DNA of 64,000 nucleotides from Candidatus Comchoanobacter bicostacola. Lineage in GTDB: Bacteria; Pseudomonadota; Gammaproteobacteria; Comchoanobacterales; Comchoanobacteraceae. The translations under genes and the position numbers were made by a program. Shown here one piece after another: positions 57,622 to 64,000 of this stretch. Every line of letters begins with the position of its first letter. Within the stretch, counting starts at the first letter, position 1. The notes below the pieces were generated by a model. That model did no database searches, was not told where the DNA came from, and saw only the letters and a list, made by a program, of their open reading frames with translations. Location: positions 943,336 to 1,007,335 of the forward strand of contig NZ_CP092900.1 in NCBI RefSeq assembly GCF_024172705.1. Reading direction: 5' to 3'.

Positions 57622-59835
57622 ATGAAAACACACGAACAACTCCCTATCGATCTATACACTAAAGAAGCATATAGAAACTATGCTATCTATGTCATTTTAG
57701 ATCGTGCTATTCCTCATATTGAAGATGGACTCAAGCCAGTTCAGCGCCGTATTATTTACGCAATGTCGCAACTGGGGCTTCGTGATATCAGCAAGCCTAA
57801 AAAGTCCTCACGTACAGTTGGAGATGTGCTCGGTAAGTTCCACCCTCATGGTGACACCGCTTGTTATGATGCAATGGTGTTAATGGCACAGCCGTTCTCT
57901 TATCAACACCCTCTTATTATTGGGCAAGGGAACTGGGGGTCTGTTGATGACCCTAAGTCATTTGCAGCAATGCGTTATACTGAAGCCAAACTTTCTAAAT
58001 ATGCTCAAGTTGTTCTTCAAGACCTAAATGAAGCAACTGCGCAGTGGATACCCAACTTTGACGGAGCACTAAAAGAACCCGCTACGCTACCCGCAAGACT
58101 GCCTAATATTTTAATCAATGGAGCCAGTGGTATTGCTGTTGGAATGGCAACCGATATCCCTCCACACAATTTGAAAGAAGTCACACATGCGTGTATTGAA
58201 ATACTAAAAAATCCTGATATATCGGATGATGCGCTCTACCAAATCATGCCTGGCCCAGACTATCCCACTGGTGCAGAAATTATCAACAGCCCATCCGAAC
58301 TACAAAATATTTTTAATACTGGACAAGGTATCATCCGCCAGCGTGCTACCCATATTTATGAAGATAGCCAACTCATTTTCAATGAACTCCCCCACCAAGC
58401 ATCGTCTAGTAAAGTAATTAAGCAAATTTCTGACCTTGTACAAAGCAAAAAGCTCAGTCAGATTAAATATATACGCGATGAGTCAGATGAAGCAGACCCT
58501 GTACGTATTGTCCTTGTAATGCGCTCCAACCGTTGCGTTAACGAACAACTTATGAATCTGTTATATACAAACACAGATCTTGAAAAAACACACCGCGTTA
58601 ACATCACCTATATCAACAGTAACCGAAAGCCGATACAAACGGGCATTAGAGCATTACTCTCATCTTGGGTCCAATATCGGGAAAAGTGTGTTATTGCGAG
58701 GATCACACATAAACTCAATACCGTATTAGATCGTCTACATGTTATAGAAGGTCTACTAACTATTTATGACTTTATTGATGAAGTCATTCAAATTATTAGA
58801 ACAGAACAGGATCCTGAGCCCAAGCTAATTAAACGTTTTTCAATTACAGAACGACAAGCGAAGACCATCTTAGAAACAAAATTAAAACAATTGGGTCAAC
58901 TGGAAGAAATTTCCTTGAGAGATGAAGCCACTAAATTAAAATCACTTAAAAAAGAGCTATCAAACCTAATCTCTAATCCCTCCGATCGTTGTATCTATAT
59001 ACAAAATGAGCTACGAGAAGACATACAGACCCACGGCGTTGGACGACGGAGTAAAATTATTCATCGGGAAGTTGCTAAAAACATTCCCGCATCTGAGACT
59101 ATTTCAAAAGACCCTTGCTGTGTTATTATCTCTAAAAAAGGGTGGGTTAGAGCCTCTAAAACACATGATATTCAACCTAAAGATGTAGCTTATAAGTCTG
59201 GGGATTCCCTCAGCAGTTACGTTCGAGGTTATACACACTGGCCAACGATTTTATTTGATGACTCTGGATATGCTTACAGTTTGCCAACACACCAGCTACC
59301 GTCAGTCAGAACTCATGGTGAGCCAATCACAAAGTACATCAGTCCTAATGGAAAGATTACACAGCATTTAATTAACACACACCCAGAACAAAAACTATTC
59401 GTCATTAACAACCAGGGCTATGGATTCATCTGTACCACCCAAGATTTAATCAGTCGTAATAAGTCTGGAAAGCGTTTTATTTCGCTTCCTGAAGGTGCAT
59501 CAATCCAAAATATCTCCCCTCTAAAAGTTGAAGATAAATATCTTGTTATCACTACCCAGCAAGGTCGTGTATTAATCATTGAGTTATCTGACGTTCCCCA
59601 ACTTACTAAAGGTAAAGGCAACAAATTGATTCAAATACAAAAGCAAGATTTAATTGAACAAGCAGACCAAGTGCTTCATACCGTTAGCTTATCAGACACT
59701 AAAAGCTGTGTTTTATTTAGTGGCAAAAGGAAAATTTCATTGAGCCTATCTGAACACCTGGGAAAAAGAGGCAAGCGTGGTGTCTTACTGCCTCGGGGTT
59801 TTAGGAAAATTGACTCTTGCAAGGCTCAAGATTGA
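57622..59835 (+). CDS. parC: DNA topoisomerase IV subunit A
   Basis: Decatenates replicated chromosomes together with ParE. 737 aa from ATG 57622 (GTG 57616 is two codons earlier). Catalytic tyrosine in [63 protein letters not shown]. The C-terminal domain has [15 protein letters not shown] and [11 protein letters not shown], and lacks a GyrA box, so it is ParC rather than GyrA. Its 3' end overlaps convergent dps by 10 nt. Confidence 0.95.
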   Translation: MKTHEQLPIDLYTKEAYRNYAIYVILDRAIPHIEDGLKPVQRRIIYAMSQLGLRDISKPKKSSRTVGDVLGKFHPHGDTACYDAMVLMAQPFSYQHPLIIGQGNWGSVDDPKSFAAMRYTEAKLSKYAQVVLQDLNEATAQWIPNFDGALKEPATLPARLPNILINGASGIAVGMATDIPPHNLKEVTHACIEILKNPDISDDALYQIMPGPDYPTGAEIINSPSELQNIFNTGQGIIRQRATHIYEDSQLIFNELPHQASSSKVIKQISDLVQSKKLSQIKYIRDESDEADPVRIVLVMRSNRCVNEQLMNLLYTNTDLEKTHRVNITYINSNRKPIQTGIRALLSSWVQYREKCVIARITHKLNTVLDRLHVIEGLLTIYDFIDEVIQIIRTEQDPEPKLIKRFSITERQAKTILETKLKQLGQLEEISLRDEATKLKSLKKELSNLISNPSDRCIYIQNELREDIQTHGVGRRSKIIHREVAKNIPASETISKDPCCVIISKKGWVRASKTHDIQPKDVAYKSGDSLSSYVRGYTHWPTILFDDSGYAYSLPTHQLPSVRTHGEPITKYISPNGKITQHLINTHPEQKLFVINNQGYGFICTTQDLISRNKSGKRFISLPEGASIQNISPLKVEDKYLVITTQQGRVLIIELSDVPQLTKGKGNKLIQIQKQDLIEQADQVLHTVSLSDTKSCVLFSGKRKISLSLSEHLGKRGKRGVLLPRGFRKIDSCKAQD

Positions 59836-60287
59836 TCGTGGGCTTCTAGAAGCCAAGCTTGATGATCATGATCTCGAATTCGCTCAACCAAAAGATCCAT
59901 AGTCCCCTCATCTCCCTGCCCTGACATCGTTTTAATATGATCCAACATTAAGCTCGTTATTTGTTTGTGACCTTCTGATAAAAGCAGCACGGTATCTTTT
60001 AAGGTCGTTATTTCACTAGATTCAGTTAACCTAGATAGTGACACAAACTCCTTCATGGAACCGGGCGCTCTCCCGCCTAATGCTTTAATACGCTCTGCCA
60101 ACACATCTATTGCTTTTTGCAACCCTTGATACTGCTCGTCCAAAAGCTCATGCATCCCAATAAAACCTGGGTCTCTTAAATTCCAGTGTGCATTTTGTGT
60201 TTTTATGGCTAACACATAAGTATCTGCCAACACATGTACCAGTATATCGACACTACCTTGTTCATAATCTCTTGAGCTCATCATCAT
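59826..60287 (-). CDS. dps: Dps-family ferritin-like DNA-protection protein
   Basis: Forms 12-mers that oxidise and store iron using H2O2. 153 aa. Ferroxidase residues: [25 protein letters not shown] (His, Asp/His, Glu at subunit interface), followed by [18 protein letters not shown]-terminal [10 protein letters not shown] is short, without the DNA-binding lysine tail of E. coli Dps. Single gene between parC and rsmB. Confidence 0.9.
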   Translation of the reverse strand: MMMSSRDYEQGSVDILVHVLADTYVLAIKTQNAHWNLRDPGFIGMHELLDEQYQGLQKAIDVLAERIKALGGRAPGSMKEFVSLSRLTESSEITTLKDTVLLLSEGHKQITSLMLDHIKTMSGQGDEGTMDLLVERIRDHDHQAWLLEAHDQS

Positions 60288-60323
60288 CTCTATTTAACTT
60301 ATTGCCTTTATAAGCCCAAAAAT

Positions 60324-61556
60324 TTATTTGTCAGTTTTTTTTAGCAAACATCCATAAACGACATCTAAACTGTAATCACTTTGATAGTATGCCCCAACAC
60401 TGGTCGAGAATATTCCTTGTGACGGCATAGGTAATGCTTCACTCATATTAACCTCTTCTAAAAAGCAATTGATCATCTGTTCATTTTCATGAGGTAGTAC
60501 AGAGCACGTCGTATAAAAGATAGTTCCCCCAGGTTTTAATGAGCGCCAGGCGTTTCTTAATAATTGGGACTGAACAGCCTCATTTAAATGGTCATTACGG
60601 TCCCATACGGCTATTTCTGGATGCTTAGCAATCACACCCGTTGCAGAACATGGAACATCCAACCAAATTGCATCAAACTGCTTTTCAGCAACACTTTCCG
60701 TCCAGTCTCTAACCGTTATCTCTGCCTTTATACCTAAACGCTGCATATTCTGTGTTAATCTTTCAATTCGCTCTAAATCTATATCTGTCGCTTGAATTTG
60801 TTTAACACCTTTATTATAGATTAAGGCAGATTTCCCACCCGGGGCAGCACACGCATCTAACACATAAGACTCAGGGTTAAGCGTCCATTGGTCTGCCAGA
60901 AGCTGATTCGCCCCAGAAACCACTGAAAAAAAGCCTTCTTGATATCCAGGCAACTGATGTACTAGGCAAGAACGCTTTAAAACAAGCATATTGGGACAAT
61001 CACCTTTCTCAAATAATACCTCCTGCTGCTCCCAGAGTGTACAAAGCTCTTCTAAGCGTACGCGCTGCACATTAACCAAAATACATATCTTTGGTACTTG
61101 CTTCACCTGTTTGATCCACTGGCGCCAGTTTATTTGCGCTTGTTGCAACCGTTCCAGCAGAGAGGGTCGTATATCATACACCAAAACAGGGTCGCCTAAG
61201 GACTTGCTGATGAGGCGCTCTTTACTTCGCAGATATTCTCGCAAAACTGCGTTAACGAGTGGCTTGGCTTTAGATGGCTGAGTCATACTCACCATATGAT
61301 TAACAATCTGAGCGACCTGATCTGGATGGGTGTCAAGTCGATACATACCTAGCATTAAAAAGTATTTAAGTGGTTCCTTTATTGATTTCTTTGCTAAACG
61401 TGTACAACACCACTCATAGAAAAAATAACGCCGTAACACGCCTTTATACCAAGCATAAATTTGTGAATAACTTTTATGATCCTTAGATGTAATACTAATT
61501 TTTTTGTGCTGTGCATTGATTAATTGCTGCACACAGTACCATTCTGGACTTACCAT
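60324..61556 (-). CDS. rsmB: 16S rRNA m5C967 methyltransferase
   Basis: 410 aa. N-terminal NusB-like domain (HKKISITSKDHKSYSQIYAWYKGVLRRYFFYEW), central SAM-binding domain VLDACAAPGGKSALIYN with DIDLERIERL, WLDVPCSATGVIAKHPE (Cys that releases product) and YTTCSVLPHENEQ with the catalytic Cys. All motifs intact. It usually follows fmt; here it stands between dps and cydB. Confidence 0.93.
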   Translation of the reverse strand: MVSPEWYCVQQLINAQHKKISITSKDHKSYSQIYAWYKGVLRRYFFYEWCCTRLAKKSIKEPLKYFLMLGMYRLDTHPDQVAQIVNHMVSMTQPSKAKPLVNAVLREYLRSKERLISKSLGDPVLVYDIRPSLLERLQQAQINWRQWIKQVKQVPKICILVNVQRVRLEELCTLWEQQEVLFEKGDCPNMLVLKRSCLVHQLPGYQEGFFSVVSGANQLLADQWTLNPESYVLDACAAPGGKSALIYNKGVKQIQATDIDLERIERLTQNMQRLGIKAEITVRDWTESVAEKQFDAIWLDVPCSATGVIAKHPEIAVWDRNDHLNEAVQSQLLRNAWRSLKPGGTIFYTTCSVLPHENEQMINCFLEEVNMSEALPMPSQGIFSTSVGAYYQSDYSLDVVYGCLLKKTDK

Positions 61557-61648
61557 GCTAAAAACTCAATTTAATTATAAAAAATAGCGCCTTGTGGAAA
61601 AAATACAAAAACAGAGCCGAACCTACATATAAAATTACAGCCCACTTG

Positions 61649-62644
61649 TTACTTGTCATACCCAACACTGCTTTCTACTTTACCACGGAATACCCAATAT
61701 GCATATGCACTGTAGCTAATTAACAGTGGTAATAATACAGAGCTAACACTCACAATTAACTTCAACGACTTAGGATGAGCGGCTAACTCATAGTATGGCG
61801 TCATAGGTAATAGATAGGGGTAAATGCTATACGCAAGTCCTATAAAACAAGTTAAAAACATAAAGACGCCGCCTAAAAAAGGCCAGCTATCATGCCCTTG
61901 GAGTGTTTGATAAGCAGCATAAGACAATACAATAATAGACAAAATAGGCAAAGGCATTAAATAAAAGAAAGCATTACTAAACCAAAGCTTAGAAATATAA
62001 GGATTGACCCATGGTGTAATAATTGTTGTAGCTAATAGCACAATCCCTGCTGCAATATATAAATGAAATGATAAAGTTTGTGCTTTTTCATATAACGTCC
62101 CTCTGGTTTTCATCACCAGCCAACCAGCACCTAAGAGCGCATACCCAAAACACAGCCCTATACCACAGAATAGAACAAATGGTGAGAACCATAGCAGGCC
62201 TGTACTTTGTGTCAAATCAATAGTCTTAGCACTAAATTCAATGATAGTCCCTAATAAGGCACCTTGGCAGAATGTTGCTAGTAGCGAAGAACCAAAAAAA
62301 AGTCTAGCCCATGCATGCCTGTGTCTGTTTGCCTTAGCCCTGAACTCAAAAGCTACGCCTCTGCCAACTAAAGCACACAGCATGGTCATTAATGGTGCAT
62401 AAAGTGCGGGCATCAAAACACTATAAGCTTTAGGAAAACAAGCATAGAGCAACATACCGCCTAACACCAGCCATGTCTCATTACCATCCCACATCGGTGC
62501 AATACTATTAATCGCATCATCTTGTTCCTGAGGGTCAAAAAAGGGATACAAAATACCAACCCCTAAATCAAACCCATCTAAAATGACATACATCAATATG
62601 GCAAAAGCCAACATACCCAGTGATATAAAAGCATAGTCAATCAT
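61649..62644 (-). CDS. cydB: Cytochrome bd ubiquinol oxidase subunit II
   Basis: 331 aa, nine predicted transmembrane helices. N-terminal FAILMYVILDGFDLGVGILYPF and APMWDGNETWLVLGGMLLYACFP are the family signatures; GRGVAFEFR follows. ATG overlaps the cydA stop by 8 nt. No cydX-like small gene is visible in the 92 nt after it, nor a clear terminator. Confidence 0.96.
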   Translation of the reverse strand: MIDYAFISLGMLAFAILMYVILDGFDLGVGILYPFFDPQEQDDAINSIAPMWDGNETWLVLGGMLLYACFPKAYSVLMPALYAPLMTMLCALVGRGVAFEFRAKANRHRHAWARLFFGSSLLATFCQGALLGTIIEFSAKTIDLTQSTGLLWFSPFVLFCGIGLCFGYALLGAGWLVMKTRGTLYEKAQTLSFHLYIAAGIVLLATTIITPWVNPYISKLWFSNAFFYLMPLPILSIIVLSYAAYQTLQGHDSWPFLGGVFMFLTCFIGLAYSIYPYLLPMTPYYELAAHPKSLKLIVSVSSVLLPLLISYSAYAYWVFRGKVESSVGYDK

Positions 62645-64000
62645 ATTTACTCACCGATGAAATTAAATAACCTAAACCATCTGGTGGGGATAAATCACCA
62701 GGTCCTTTTCTAACCGTCTTGCACATAAAATATAAATAAGCTGCAAAAAATGACATATACACAACAAAAATGGTTAGCAATGAAACCATCACTTGCTCCG
62801 CAGGGAGACGGGAGACAGAATCCTTGGTTAGCAATAAGTTATACACAGTCCAGGGTTGCCGACCTATTTCACTGGTCATCCATCCACAAATAGTTGCGAC
62901 GAACCCGAGTGGCATACTGGCAACTAGAAGTCGTAAATACCAGCGTTTTCTTGGTAGGTTCTTTTTATACACAAAGTAGGCACCTAACGATGAGAGCAAT
63001 ACAAACAAAAAGCCAATACCTACCATAATTCTAAACGTAAAGAATACACTTGCGACCGGAGGCTGTCTATCCAAAGGTGCCTGATCCAATCCCGGGAGCA
63101 CACCATCCCAACTATGCGTATTAATCAAGCTAGCGAGTTTAGGAATTTTAATCTCATATAGGTTTCTCTGGTTTTTTTGATCGGGTATTGCAAATAATAT
63201 CAAGGGGGCTCCCGCTTGGGTTTGCCAGTTCCCTTCCATAGCAGCAGTTTTAATAGGCTGATTTTCAAGCACATTAATCCCAACCAGGTCTCCCAGCCCC
63301 ACTTGAGTAATGCTTAACACTACAGCAACAAATAGTGCGGGAATAAACGATGCTGAGGCATAGGTAACACTCTGTCTCTTTATCAAATAGTAACTGGATA
63401 TCCCCATAATAACAAAGCAGGTGCTCAATAAACTTGCTATCAACATATGAGAGGAACGAACAATGTATGAAGGGTTAAATATTGCACTCAACCAGCTATC
63501 TGGAACTAACACCCCATCTTCTATCAAATAACCAGCAGGCGTATGCATGAATGAGTTAGCAGACATGATCCACATCAATGAAATAATAGTACCAGCACAT
63601 ACAAAGCATGTGGATAAAAAATGTGTGCGAGCGGTTACTTTTTCCCAACCAAATAACATAATCCCTAAAAACCCAGCCTCTAAAAAAAAGGCCGATAATG
63701 TTTCCATTGTCATTAAAGGGCCTAATATATTCCCGGCAAAATAGGTAAATCCACTAAAATTTGCACCAAGCTCGTAAGCCAGCACAACGCCTGATACAAC
63801 CCCCATACCGAAACTAAGGGCAAAAATTTTAGACCAAAACTGACATAAACTCTTATAAAAAGGAGCTCCTGTTTTCAGGTAGAGAGATTCCCAGTAAACT
63901 AAAAAAACACCCAGACCTACATTGAGTGTTGGGAAAACACCATGAAAAGTAATCGTAAAAGCAAACTGTATTCTAGATAGAACTTCTGTTGTCCATAACA
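62637..64000 (-). CDS. cydA: Cytochrome bd ubiquinol oxidase subunit I, 5' end outside window
   Basis: The frame stays open to the window edge; the part beyond the internal ATG at 63806 reads LWTTEVLSRIQFAFTITFHG (with haem b595 ligand His) and YWESLYLKTGAPFYKSL, which belongs to CydA. At least 454 residues are present and only about 10 are missing. Other marks: FFLEAGFLGIMLFGW, GWMTSEIGRQPWTVYNLLLT. The Q-loop is short, as in the CioA-like/short-loop group, giving a total of about 465 aa against 522 in E. coli. High-affinity terminal oxidase for low oxygen. Confidence 0.95.
   Translation of the reverse strand, partial: LWTTEVLSRIQFAFTITFHGVFPTLNVGLGVFLVYWESLYLKTGAPFYKSLCQFWSKIFALSFGMGVVSGVVLAYELGANFSGFTYFAGNILGPLMTMETLSAFFLEAGFLGIMLFGWEKVTARTHFLSTCFVCAGTIISLMWIMSANSFMHTPAGYLIEDGVLVPDSWLSAIFNPSYIVRSSHMLIASLLSTCFVIMGISSYYLIKRQSVTYASASFIPALFVAVVLSITQVGLGDLVGINVLENQPIKTAAMEGNWQTQAGAPLILFAIPDQKNQRNLYEIKIPKLASLINTHSWDGVLPGLDQAPLDRQPPVASVFFTFRIMVGIGFLFVLLSSLGAYFVYKKNLPRKRWYLRLLVASMPLGFVATICGWMTSEIGRQPWTVYNLLLTKDSVSRLPAEQVMVSLLTIFVVYMSFFAAYLYFMCKTVRKGPGDLSPPDGLGYLISSVSKYD

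Noticed and set aside
57425..57631. 68-aa minus-strand frame across the GC-rich gap before parC
   Set aside because: No ribosome site and no pattern; it crosses the likely parC promoter. The nucleotide-level structure explains the region better.

Overview
The window reads as a compact, AT-leaning chromosome segment of a gammaproteobacterium. This is supported by gamma-type neighbourhoods and families: lepA-lepB-rnc-era-recO, mrp-dcd, hemX/hemY-like genes, Hda, RNase T, IHF-beta, DksA, EF-P with its lysyl-ligase EpmA, an atpIBEFHAGDC operon followed by glmU and glmS, ParC and CydAB. Genes are tightly packed, with many 1-30 nt overlaps and GTG or TTG starts. Several housekeeping proteins are shortened or have lost family-defining residues. 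Several large proteins with no recognisable family sit among them. Together this suggests a reduced, host-associated (perhaps intracellular, Legionella/Coxiella-like) lifestyle; that is inference, and no 16S gene is present to place it.

Layout. 1-7 kb: translation, RNA processing and repair genes, with two paralogous flippase-like membrane proteins inserted between era and recO. 7-10.4 kb: hemY/hemX-like pair (minus), then mrp-dcd (plus). 10.5-12.4 kb: ihfB and a 483-aa unknown protein with an internal repeat. 12.6-24.7 kb: hda, then a minus-strand run of eleven genes (YqfO-like, trkH, polA, tkt, a PGK-like pseudoenzyme, a small membrane protein, a DUF47 protein, pit, apaH, rpiA, rnt), nearly all overlapping or abutting. 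24.8-28.9 kb: an exported unknown protein, nth-metG, and a DUF4389 membrane protein. 29.1-34 kb: a 926-aa protein of unknown family facing an epmA-efp transcription unit whose first gene encodes a membrane protein with a canonical calmodulin-type IQ motif. 34.1-40.6 kb: tRNA-Ile2, a shortened dapF, dksA, tRNA-Met, pckA, a ProC-like gene and several orphan membrane proteins. 40.6-54.5 kb: erpA-fba-engB, the complete ATP synthase operon, glmU, a 514-aa orphan membrane protein, glmS and dut. 54.4-64 kb: tatD, coq7, an ATPase-SPOR division protein, a GC-rich possibly structured intergenic element, parC, dps, rsmB and cydBA (cut by the window end).

Physiology. The cell respires with cytochrome bd, makes ATP with a proton-type F1Fo synthase, and takes up phosphate and potassium. 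It runs a partial sugar-phosphate network (Fba, Tkt, RpiA, PckA) in which the only PGK homologue here has lost its catalytic residues, and it makes UDP-GlcNAc (GlmS, GlmU). The most interesting element is the IQ-motif membrane protein coupled to efp. Next are the catalytically dead PGK inside a dense operon, Mrp without its CxxC, PolA without proofreading residues, and the group of orphan proteins that are candidate host-interaction factors.
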